From: Corynebacterium simulans
GTDB taxonomy: Bacteria > Actinomycetota > Actinomycetes > Mycobacteriales > Mycobacteriaceae
Direction: 5' to 3'
DNA length: 64,000 bases
NCBI RefSeq assembly: GCF_001586215.1
Contig: NZ_CP014634.1
Coordinates: 372,001 to 436,000, forward strand
Part shown: positions 46,108-54,547 of the stretch, in pieces
How the letters are laid out: each line of letters opens with the position of its first letter
How positions within the stretch are numbered: position 1 is the stretch's first letter
Notes under the pieces: generated by a model
Told to the model about the DNA's origin: nothing
The model's database searches: none
What the model saw: only the letters and a program-made list of their open reading frames with translations
Position numbers and translations under genes: made by a program

Positions 46108-47226
46108 TTAGTGCTTGGAGGTGACCACCGAGTGGGCCAGGCCTTCTTGCGCACGCTTGCGCGCGGCGCGACGCTTTTGTGGTTCGATGGTGGTCGCAGG
46201 ATCCTTGACCGCCTCGATACCCGCGTTGAGCACGCCGAAACGGGTGCAGGCAGAACCCGCCATGAGCGAAAGGCCCGAAAGCACGGAGAGGGTACGGGAC
46301 TTCGTGGCCGCTGCCACAGCGGTGCCCACGCCACCAGCGGCGATGAGGTACTCGCTGGCCTTCATCAACTTGCCTGGGGTGCCGTTGTGCAAAGGAGCCA
46401 CGGTCTCTGGTTCCATGTTTTCTTCCATGATCTTGGTCGCGGCCAAGTCACTAGCAGCGGCGGCCATGCCCAAGGCACGGGCTGGGCCGGCATGCTCGAC
46501 TGGGGTGAACACCATGGCGCAGCCAGACGCGGCTGCCGACGCCGAAGAAACAAAGACATAGGCCAAGTGCTTCTTGGCGTCGTTCCACGTAGGGTTCGAG
46601 GTGTTGCCCAATAGCACTGCGGTGTAGCCCGCCAAAGGACCGCCCAATACACCGGCAACCACACCAGCAGGACCAGCCGCAGCGCCCAGTGCTTTGCGGG
46701 CAAAGCGCGGCAACGGCAGCTTCTGCTTAGTGAGTTTGTCGGCTTCATACAATGCAGGCAACGACGCAGCGGTGGCGAAGGAGCCCAGAATCCACGAACC
46801 CACGCTCATCGGCGAGGTCACCTTGAATACGCGGAACATGTTGAGCAAACGCTCAGGGCGGCCAAGGTCAAGGACCAAGAATACTGAGCCACCAGCGGCG
46901 GCAGTAAATGCAGCAATGCGGGTGCTGCGCGCCAAGGGCTCATTCTTCGTGGCAGATGCGCCGGCGGCCAGCAAAGCGGAGCCGCCGGAAAGGCCGCCTA
47001 GGAACAGGTAAGCGCCAATCGGCCACTCCCATGGCGGAGCCTTGACCACGGGCTTGCCGTAGTAGGAGGAGAACTCGAAGTCCTCCGCCATGCGCTCTTC
47101 CTTGGAACCGTCCTGCGCACCGGCACCAGGACGCTTGCGCTTCTTCTTTGGCTTGGTGCCGTCGAACTTGCGGTAGCGGTTAGCGCGCGCTGGTTGCGGC
47201 GGGCGGTACTCGTCGAATTCGCTCAC
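46108..47226 (-). CDS. NrfD/PsrC-family membrane subunit of formate dehydrogenase
   Basis: The 372-residue product has a long basic N-terminal tail (KKKRKRPGAG) and about eight to nine transmembrane helices. Conserved segments are WPIGAYLFLGGLSGGSALLA and DLGRPERLLNMFRVFKVTSP, diagnostic of NrfD/PsrC quinone-interacting membrane subunits. It should anchor the FdhA-FdhB heterodimer and pass electrons to menaquinone. The start overlaps the fdhB stop by 4 bp (ATGA). This replaces the cytochrome b subunit of E. coli FDH-N. Confidence 0.88.
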   Translation of the reverse strand: MSEFDEYRPPQPARANRYRKFDGTKPKKKRKRPGAGAQDGSKEERMAEDFEFSSYYGKPVVKAPPWEWPIGAYLFLGGLSGGSALLAAGASATKNEPLARSTRIAAFTAAAGGSVFLVLDLGRPERLLNMFRVFKVTSPMSVGSWILGSFATAASLPALYEADKLTKQKLPLPRFARKALGAAAGPAGVVAGVLGGPLAGYTAVLLGNTSNPTWNDAKKHLAYVFVSSASAAASGCAMVFTPVEHAGPARALGMAAAASDLAATKIMEENMEPETVAPLHNGTPGKLMKASEYLIAAGGVGTAVAAATKSRTLSVLSGLSLMAGSACTRFGVLNAGIEAVKDPATTIEPQKRRAARKRAQEGLAHSVVTSKH

Positions 47227-48281
47227 TTGCGGCCTCCCATCACGAACGCACCGGCAACAGCCAAGGCCATGCCGCCGATAGCTTTAGCTGCGGTCTTGTA
47301 CATCTGCGGCAGGTCCGCAGTAGGAACCCGCGGGTCTGGCGGCAAACCGTAGACCTCCGGCGAGTCCAGGATAAGGAAGATAGAGCCGGTGCCACCGACG
47401 CCGTCCTCGCGGTTGGCGCCGTACAGGCGTGCCTCGGTCAGGCCCTGCTCGTGCAGAACTTTGACGCGCGCCTCGGCTGCGGCCAGCATCTCCTCGTACG
47501 GGCCGAACTGAATGGAGTCAGTCGGACATGTCTTGGCGCAGGCTGGCTGCTCGCCGATCTTAAGGCGGTCGTAACACATGGTGCACTTCTGAGCGACGCC
47601 GAGGTTCTTAATCGGCATCTTCTCACCCGGCGTGTGGTCCTCGCCTTGCGGCTTGAGCTGCGCGAGCTTCTTGAAGACGTTGATGCCCGCGTGATCATCG
47701 TGCTGGTAGTCCACGGTGGCGGTCTTATCGGTCTTCAGCGTCACGCCACCGTCGTCGCGGCGCTCGATAACGCCGAAAGGACAGCCGGCAACGCAGGTGC
47801 CGCAGCCATTGCAGACGTCATCCTGGACAACCACGGTGCCGAACTCAGAGCGGAACAGCGCGCCCGTTGGGCACACGTCCAAACAACCGGCGTTGGTGCA
47901 GTGCTTGCACACGTCGGAGGACATCAGCCAGCGGAAATCGCCGGTATCCGGCGGAGTGGTATCCACCGCGGCGGGCTGGGTGCCAACCCCCGGCATGCCG
48001 AGAGAAACCAGCTGACGGCCTTCCTCGCGCGCCTTTTCGATGCGGTCATTGTCCTGCTCGATAAAGGCCACGTGACGCCATGTATTCGCACCCAGCGAAC
48101 CGGTGTTGTCATAAGAGTCACCGGTGACCGCATATCCCTCAACCGGGTTGCGGTTCCATTCCTTACAGGCCACCTCACAGGCTTTGCAGCCAATACAGAT
48201 CGAGGTGTCCGTAAAGAAGGCCATGCGGTTATAGGACTCGTAGCCGTGTTGATCGGCTTTTTCAGTAAGCAAATTAGCCAT
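47223..48281 (-). CDS. fdhB: 4Fe-4S dicluster ferredoxin-type subunit of formate dehydrogenase
   Basis: The 352-residue protein carries four 4Fe-4S cluster motifs: CIGCKACEVACKEWN (about residues 32-46), CKHCTNAGCLDVCPTG, CNGCGTCVAGCPFGV and CTMCYDR...CAKTCPTDSIQFG. It transfers electrons from FdhA to the membrane subunit. The C-terminus has a hydrophobic segment (AAKAIGGMALAVAGAFVMGG) that may contact the membrane. It lies 13 bp from the fdhA stop and is 4-bp coupled to the NrfD-like gene. Confidence 0.93.
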   Translation of the reverse strand: MANLLTEKADQHGYESYNRMAFFTDTSICIGCKACEVACKEWNRNPVEGYAVTGDSYDNTGSLGANTWRHVAFIEQDNDRIEKAREEGRQLVSLGMPGVGTQPAAVDTTPPDTGDFRWLMSSDVCKHCTNAGCLDVCPTGALFRSEFGTVVVQDDVCNGCGTCVAGCPFGVIERRDDGGVTLKTDKTATVDYQHDDHAGINVFKKLAQLKPQGEDHTPGEKMPIKNLGVAQKCTMCYDRLKIGEQPACAKTCPTDSIQFGPYEEMLAAAEARVKVLHEQGLTEARLYGANREDGVGGTGSIFLILDSPEVYGLPPDPRVPTADLPQMYKTAAKAIGGMALAVAGAFVMGGRK

Positions 48282-48294
48282 GAGCTCTCCTCAC

Positions 48295-51200
48295 CTACCC
48301 TTCTTTGCCTTCATAGTCGGCTACGTTACCGGCGGTGTCATCAGCGCCGGTGTTTTCGTCCTTGGAATTAGCACCCTTGTCTTCGGGATTCAGCGTGAAA
48401 GCATCGTCGACGTCGACAAGCTGGTTACCGGACTCCAGGTCAAGGTGAGCCTTGTCCTGGTATTCCTTGAGCAACTCGATGCGGGCATGTCCGCGTGGGC
48501 GACGGCCCGGGCGGATATCGCAGGCACCAATCTTGGAGTTCTGAATCCACACGTTCGGCTCAAGCGTGAGACCAAGCAGGTCATTCGCGCCGTCACCAGC
48601 CACGTCCGTGGTTTCGGACTCGCCGTAGTGATACGGCAAACCGATCTGGTGGAAATCCTCGCCGTTAATCGTCAGCTTCTGCACGCGGCCGGTGACCAAG
48701 ACCTGTGCCTCGATCACACCACGCGGCGAAACGATGGTTGCCCATTCGCCATTTTCCAGCCCGCGCAGTTCTGCAAGCTCCTTCGAGACCTCACAGAACA
48801 GGCCCGGCTGCAGCTCCGCCAAGTAAGGCAGGCGGCGCGACATCGCACCCGAGGTATACATCTCGGTCAAACGGTAGGTGGAGAACACGAACGGGAAGAC
48901 CTCGGAGCCTGGCTCGCCCGGTTCTGGGCGCGACAGGTTATCTGGACGCTTAATGGTAAGACGCGTCGGCGATTGCTGCTGCTTGTAGAGCAGGTTGTGC
49001 GCTGGGGACTCATGCGGCTCATAGTGCGTTGGCAGCGGGCCATCCGATAGCCCCTTCGGGGCGAAGAGCCAGCCGACGCCGTCCGCCTGCATGATGAATG
49101 GATCGTCACCGTCGAGCGCGGCAGGGCCGACGGCGTCGATAGGCGCACGGTAATCCGGCGCCTTGTTGACTGGGAAGTCTGGGACGTCGTCGCCAACCCA
49201 TGCCTCCTTGGCAGCATCCCACCAGATGTACTTCTTGCGCTCAGACCATGGTTTTCCGTCTGGGCGTGCAGAAGCACGGTTATAAAGGATGCGGCGGTTA
49301 GCAGGCCAGACCCAGCCCCACTCGAGGGCGACCTCGTTTTGTTCAGATCCCGGTACCTTCTTGGCGGCATGGTTGATGCCATCCTTGAACACGCCGGTGT
49401 AAATCCAGCAGCCACCGGAGGTGGAGCCGTCGTTCTTCATCTCCACGAAGGTCGGCAGTAGCTCGCCCTTCTTAGGACCATCGAGGTAGTAGCCGTTGAT
49501 CTCCTTGAGGATCTCCTCGGAGTCTGGCTCACCTTCCTCGTTTTCGGTGTAATCCCAGGTGATCTTCTGAACCGGAAGATCGCGCGGATCGGTGGAGTCG
49601 GCCAAGCGCTCCTTGATCTTCTTACCCAGCTGGTAGAAGAACCACAGGTCACTGGTGGCCTCACCCGGCGGGGTGACCGCCTGGAAACGCCACTGCAGCA
49701 TGCGCTGGGTCTGGGTGAAGGTGCCGGCCTTTTCCACGTGGGTAGCTGCTGGCATGAGGAAGACCTCGGTACCGATTTCCTCGGTCTTCAACTCGCCGTT
49801 TTTAATCTCTGGCGAGTCCTTCCAGAAGCTGGCGGTCTCGATTTCTTGGAAGTCACGAACGACCAGCCACTTCAGCGCAGCCAGACCACGGCGCTGCATA
49901 CCGCCGTTGGACTGTGCCACCGCTGGGTTTTGACCGAAGACAATGTAGCCCTCAACCTCATGCTCGAGCATGGCCATCAAGGTCTCATACGTCGAGTGCG
50001 CACCAGAAATGCGCGGCATGAGGTTATAACCCCACTCGTTTTCCGCCGTAGCGGCATCGCCCCAATAAGACTTCATGAGCGATACGGCATAGTTCTCGCC
50101 TATCTGCCAGAAGCCCTTCTGATCTTCCTTGCGGAAGGTATTGACGTAATCCTTCCAGCTCTGCAGGTTAACGTGCGGCATCGGCAGGTAGCCCGGCAGC
50201 GAGTTAAACAGCGTCGGGATATCCGTGGAGCCTTGGATGGAAGCGTGGCCACGCAACGCCATGATGCCGGAGCCCGGGCGGCCGACGTTGCCCATCAGCA
50301 GTTGCAAGATAGCAGCGGTACGGATGAACTGAGCGCCCAGCGTGTGCTGGGTAAAGCCCAAGGCATAGGCAAAGCAGGTGGTGCGATCCGGCTTGGAGTT
50401 ATCCGCGATGGAATTAGCCAAGTAGTAGAAGTCTTCCTGCGAAATACCACAGGTCTCTTCCACCAGCTCCGGGGTGTAACGGGAGTAGTGCCGCTTGAGA
50501 ATCTGGAACACCGAATTCGGGTGCTGCAGAGTCTCGTCCTTCTCCACGTTCCACGAGGAGCCTTCCGGCTTACGGACGTACTGCCACGAGTCGGTAACGT
50601 ACTTGCCGGTCTCTGGGTCATAGCCAGAGAACAGGCCATCCAAGTCCTCGGTGTCCTGGTAATCAGGCGAAATGATCGAGGAAGCGTTGGTGTACGAGAC
50701 CACGTAGTCGTGGAAATAAAGCTCGTTGTCGAGCATGTACTTGATGATGGCGCCAAGCAGCACCACGTCAGTACCACCGCGAATGCCGATGTGGCGGTTC
50801 GCGAAAGCCGAAGTACGGGTATAGCGCGGATCCACGTGGATGATGCGCGCGCCGCGCTTCTTGGCCTCAACTACCCACTGGAAGCCCACTGGGTGGCATT
50901 CAGCCATGTTAGACCCCTCAATGACAATGCAGTCCGCATTTGCCATATCCTGCAGCGGTTGGGTTGCGCCGCCACGGCCAAACGAAGTTCCCAAACTGGG
51001 AACGGTGGCAGAGTGTCAAATACGAGCCTGATTTTCGACCTGTATCGCGCCGGTGGCGGTAAACAGCTTCTTAATCAGGTAGTTCTCTTCGTTGTCCAAG
51101 GTCGCACCGCCCAGACCGGCGATACCCATGGTGCGGTTGAGGGTTCGGCCCTCTTCGTCGGTGTCCTGCCAGTGCGCCTTGCGGGATGCCACAAAGCGAT

Positions 51201-51582
51201 CGGCAATCATGTCCATGGCGGTCTCGGTATCGAGGTACTCCCACTCGGTGGAGTAAGGCGCACGGTACTTGATCTTAGTCAGACGCGTAGCAGAATTAAT
51301 AAGCTGCTCGGAGGCAGAGCCCTTCGGGCAAAGGCGGCCGCGCGAGATCGGAGAATCTGGATCGCCTTCAACCTGAATGACTTTGTTGTCCTTGACATAA
51401 ACGCGCTGGGCACAGCCCACCGCACAATAAGGACAGACAGACTGCACGACGCGGTCCGCTTCAACGGTCCTGCCGTGGAGCTCTTTGCTCTTCTTCGACT
51501 GGGTGCTGAGATCCCTGCCGAAGGCGTCCTTGGAACGCACCTGGCGCACTACTGGCCAGTTGAGAGGACTAAATTTAGACAT
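48295..51582 (-). CDS. fdhA: Formate dehydrogenase alpha subunit, selenoprotein (in-frame UGA)
   Basis: This molybdopterin oxidoreductase oxidises formate to CO2. An N-terminal 4Fe-4S motif (VCPYCAVGC...LCPKG) is followed by the Mo-bis-MGD domain. The frame is interrupted by TGA at 51016-51018, at the place of the catalytic residue: QARI-U-HSATVPSLGTSFGRGG, where family members have Sec or Cys before His. The sequence continues in the same frame to 48295, giving 1095 residues with Sec189. A SECIS-like hairpin begins 12 nt after the UGA, and the window encodes SelA, SelB, SelD and tRNA-Sec, so readthrough is expected. No Tat signal is apparent. The ATG at 51582 is chosen, and 51606 is possible. 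Confidence 0.93.
50987..51003 (-). promoter_or_regulatory. SECIS-like hairpin after the fdhA UGA codon
   Basis: On the minus strand, GTTCCC-AGTTT-GGGAAC forms a 6-bp stem (7 bp if A-T in the loop pairs) starting 12 nt after TGA. In E. coli fdhF the SECIS apical stem starts about 11 nt after UGA and also has a GU-rich loop. The bulged U of E. coli is absent. SelB is expected to bind here. Confidence 0.75.
51016..51018 (-). other. Selenocysteine codon UGA in fdhA
   Basis: The TGA is flanked in frame by the conserved residues QARI and HSATVPSLG of formate dehydrogenases. The long open frame continues without another stop to 48295, which is strong evidence for recoding. Confidence 0.93.
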
Positions 51583-51686
51583 ACAGTCAAAAGTAGTGTG
51601 CCCCATTGCCTAAATCTAGAAAGGCGTGCCTAACTTAGGACCTTCAGTTCTGGAACAATCAGCCGCCCTACAACGTTGACCAAGAT

Positions 51687-52760
51687 ATGGCTAACCCAAC
51701 GCATTTCGAACTCAAAGTCCCAGGCGGCAAGCTCCTTGTCGTAGACATCGAGGTCACCGACGGCACTATCTCCTCCGCGCAGGTCTCGGGTGATTTCTTC
51801 CTTGAGCCGGAAGAGGCCTTCGAGGCTCTCGGCCCCACACTGGAGGGCTCCAAGGTTTCTGATTCCACGCAAGAGATCACCGCGCGGCTCGATGCAGCAC
51901 TCGCCAAGATTGAGGCGGAGCATCCTGTAGCCCTCCACGGCTTTTCCACCCACGATCTGGCCGTGGCCGTCAAACGCGCAACGTCGGGCGGCACCGACTT
52001 TACGGACCACCAATGGGAGATCCTCCAGCCCGGCGTGCTGCCTACCCCGGTGAACGTGGCGCTCGACGAGGTCATCCTCAACGAGGTAGCTGAGGGCAAA
52101 CGTGGTCCGACGCTGCGTTTCTGGGAGTGGGACGACAAAGCGGTCGTGTTCGGCTCCTACCAGTCCTATGCCAACGAGCTGGACCAGGAGGGCGTCGACA
52201 AGCATGGCATCACCCCGGTCCGCCGCATGTCCGGTGGTGGCGCGATGTTCATGGAAGGCGGCAACTGCATTACCTATTCCATCTATGCGCCTGAGTCCCT
52301 GGTAGCCGGTTACTCCTACGAGGCTTCTTATGCCTACCTCGACCAGTGGGTGCTTGCTGCACTGGCCAAGCATGGTGTGAACGCCTGGTACGTGCCGATC
52401 AACGACATCACCTCCGATGGAGGAAAGATCGGCGGTGCCGCACAGAAGCGTCGCGCGGGCGCGGTGCTCCACCACACCACGATGAGCTACAACATCGACG
52501 CGGACAAGATGATGAAAGTCCTTCGCATCGGCAAGGTGAAGGTCTCCTCGAAGGGGCTTTCCTCCGCCAAAAAGCGCGTGGACCCGCTGCGCCGCCAGAC
52601 CGGCGTGGCGCGCGAGGAGATCATCGAGACCATGGCCCGCGAGTTCGCCACTCGCTACGGCGCCAAGGACGCCGCGCTTTCCGACGCCACCCTTGCCGAG
52701 GCCGAGCGTCTCGTTTCCGAAAAGTACTCCACCGAGGAGTGGACGAAGCGAATTCCGTAA
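51687..52760 (+). CDS. lplA: Lipoate-protein ligase A family protein
   Basis: The 357-residue protein carries a BPL/LPL-type ligase core with RRMSGGGAMFMEGGNCITYS (lipoyl-adenylate binding) and ITSDGGKIGGAAQKRRAGAV with the catalytic Lys. An N-terminal domain of about 100 residues resembles the C-terminal accessory domain of LplA, suggesting a circular arrangement seen in some actinobacteria. It should attach lipoate or octanoate to E2 and GcvH proteins, which is relevant to OdhA partners. It is divergent from fdhA across about 100 bp. No strong ribosome binding site precedes the ATG at 51687. Confidence 0.87.
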   Translation: MANPTHFELKVPGGKLLVVDIEVTDGTISSAQVSGDFFLEPEEAFEALGPTLEGSKVSDSTQEITARLDAALAKIEAEHPVALHGFSTHDLAVAVKRATSGGTDFTDHQWEILQPGVLPTPVNVALDEVILNEVAEGKRGPTLRFWEWDDKAVVFGSYQSYANELDQEGVDKHGITPVRRMSGGGAMFMEGGNCITYSIYAPESLVAGYSYEASYAYLDQWVLAALAKHGVNAWYVPINDITSDGGKIGGAAQKRRAGAVLHHTTMSYNIDADKMMKVLRIGKVKVSSKGLSSAKKRVDPLRRQTGVAREEIIETMAREFATRYGAKDAALSDATLAEAERLVSEKYSTEEWTKRIP

Positions 52761-52777
52761 TTCTTTCGCTACTCAAC

Positions 52778-53959
52778 TCAGAGCTCTAGAGCAGCCCGGC
52801 GAAATCGCAGTTCCCGCTCAGCAGCATAGAGCGGGGAACCTGCGACCCCTAGAGCTGATAGATCGACCCGCTGGGCAGCCTCCAGCACTTTTCCATTGAG
52901 CCTATCTATCACCACAGAGTTAAGCCCCAGAAAAGCGGCAAAATTATCCCAATGCGTACGCTTAAGTCCCTTGGACTTCCCGTCCACGGCCAGCGCCATT
53001 GTCTTGTCGCCATAGAGTATCGTGCACGGCACGTCGTAAGCGGGGGCTACCACCCACTGACCAGAAGGCCGTTGCAATAGGGAAATATTTTTGGCGTGCA
53101 GATCTCCGTTTCCTGTAAGCCACGCATACAGAAACTGGATATAGATGGCGCGCGCTGCAGCAAGCGGCGACGACACTTTTTCGATGAGCGCTTCAGCCAC
53201 CTCTTCTGCCGAGATTCGATATTTATCTGCTGGAGGTATGCCAACGATCTGCGCTGCATCTTCCAGCGCTAAGCGCCGAACCTCCCCGGCACTATCCACG
53301 TAACGATCGAACCTTGTCACCCATAACCCCTGGGTACCTTTGCAATCGTAAACAATTGATGCTTGGGCAACCGGAATTTTCAGATTCCTCATGGCATCTA
53401 AATGCGCCCATTCGTTTTTTACGAGCCCTGGGTAAGCATCCGGATTCAGCTTCAAAAGCCCGCCACCTGTGGCGCTATTTAGTGGATTAGTAATCATTGC
53501 GTCAGATGCTTTGATTTGAACACCCGGAAGTGAATGCGGGTCTACGCGGTCAATAAGCTCATCGAAGTCCATCTCGTCAAAGTTCCGCACTTCGGCTTTT
53601 GTCGACGGCTCTAGTTTCTTTCCATGCGCTACTATCTGCACATCTCCCGGAGTATCAATACCTACAGCCAGTAAAAGTGTTAGTTCGTCATCGAGGGAGG
53701 TCTTTGCTGCTCTTTGCAACACGATCAATCGATGCCCCTCAGGTAACAAACCGGAAAAGAATGGCGGAAGCGCTCCGCTCCCTTCGCCCCTGACTTCCCC
53801 GCGATCCGGCAGCCCTAGCGAGACAGAAGGCCCAGCGTATTCATCGCGGTAGCGAAATTCGACGCCTCCGCCGGTACGTGAAAGCTGTCCTACAAGCACT
53901 CCGGACTTATAGACGTCAGCGCTAACAACATTCTTAAAGTCCTCCGCATTAGTCGTCAT
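52778..53959 (-). CDS. hipA: HipA-family serine/threonine kinase (toxin of HipBA-like module)
   Basis: The 393-residue product resembles HipA kinases. The N-terminal domain contains GVEFRYRDEYAGPSVSLGLP and PFFSGLLPEGHRL, typical of HipA N-lobes. In the kinase lobe, LKLNPDAYPGLVKNEWAHL includes the ATP-binding region, NGDLHAKNISLL carries the catalytic Asp, and PAYDVPCTIL is the DFG-like metal loop. HipA kinases phosphorylate targets such as GltX and cause dormancy. The start overlaps the hipB stop by 4 bp, as in an antitoxin-toxin operon. It is convergent with lplA. Confidence 0.9.
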   Translation of the reverse strand: MTTNAEDFKNVVSADVYKSGVLVGQLSRTGGGVEFRYRDEYAGPSVSLGLPDRGEVRGEGSGALPPFFSGLLPEGHRLIVLQRAAKTSLDDELTLLLAVGIDTPGDVQIVAHGKKLEPSTKAEVRNFDEMDFDELIDRVDPHSLPGVQIKASDAMITNPLNSATGGGLLKLNPDAYPGLVKNEWAHLDAMRNLKIPVAQASIVYDCKGTQGLWVTRFDRYVDSAGEVRRLALEDAAQIVGIPPADKYRISAEEVAEALIEKVSSPLAAARAIYIQFLYAWLTGNGDLHAKNISLLQRPSGQWVVAPAYDVPCTILYGDKTMALAVDGKSKGLKRTHWDNFAAFLGLNSVVIDRLNGKVLEAAQRVDLSALGVAGSPLYAAERELRFRRAALEL

Positions 53960-54171
53960 GCGTTCACAACCTCAACACGCAGCCCCACCGCGCTGAGCAG
54001 TTCTAACACGGTGGAAAAGCTTGCTTTTCCGGTCCCCAGCTCCACATCTCGGACCGTTCTGTCGCTCACTCCCACCAACTCGCCCAATTCTTCCTGAGTC
54101 AATTGATACGACTTTCGGTTTTCCCGCAGTGCGGTCCCGAGCTCAGTCAACCAGCCATCGATGCGATTCAT
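53956..54171 (-). CDS. hipB: HipB-like XRE antitoxin
   Basis: The 71-residue protein is an HTH domain of the Cro/CI type: YQLTQEELGELVGVSDRTVR, then DVELGTGKASFSTVLELLSAV and a short C-terminal strand (LRVEVVNA). It should bind HipA and repress the operon. The ATG at 54171 has AAGGA 9 nt upstream and is preferred to a TTG at 54204. It precedes and overlaps hipA by 4 bp. Confidence 0.9.
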   Translation of the reverse strand: MNRIDGWLTELGTALRENRKSYQLTQEELGELVGVSDRTVRDVELGTGKASFSTVLELLSAVGLRVEVVNA

Positions 54172-54547
54172 ATCGGAAATATCCTTCCCTTTTACGCTTT
54201 TCAAACTCTAGAATAGCCTCGAAATCACAAAACAGGAAGCATTTTTCCGATTTATCCATTTCCCCCGACACCCTCTTCATCCCGGCAAGTTTTCGGAAGG
54301 ATATTTCCCTTTCAAATAGCCCAAACCACCACGCGGCCCGAAGGCCGACGGAACGCCCTTGCGTACCCCGGGCGCCCCAACTATGAGTCCGGGCCCACAA
54401 TAGTTGCACGGGAATTTATAAACGTCGTACAGTGTTGATGTCATTAGTGAACCGATCAGTCCATAGTCGATGGACTAGACAGTTCAAATACATACAAAGT
54501 TGTCTACAACGCCGAACTCTCACGAGTTCGAAGTAAAAGGAATTTTC
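54172..54547. other. Divergent intergenic region hipB / dicarboxylate symporter
   Basis: The 376-bp gap contains no supported gene. An ORF opposite 54143-54409 has no recognisable protein features. It holds the inverted repeat AGTCCAT-AGTCG-ATGGACT at 54458-54476, listed separately, and AT-rich sequence before the symporter. Confidence 0.5.
54458..54476. promoter_or_regulatory. Operator-like palindrome upstream of the symporter gene
   Basis: Perfect 7-bp arms AGTCCAT / ATGGACT with a 5-nt spacer, about 70 bp before the symporter start. The symmetry and position suit a transcription-factor site, but it is not matched to a known regulator. Confidence 0.4.

Noticed and set aside
49738..51633. 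A 631-codon plus-strand open frame opposite fdhA
   Set aside because: It is antisense to a recognised selenoprotein gene and carries no recognisable motif. It remains open only through codon bias on the other strand.
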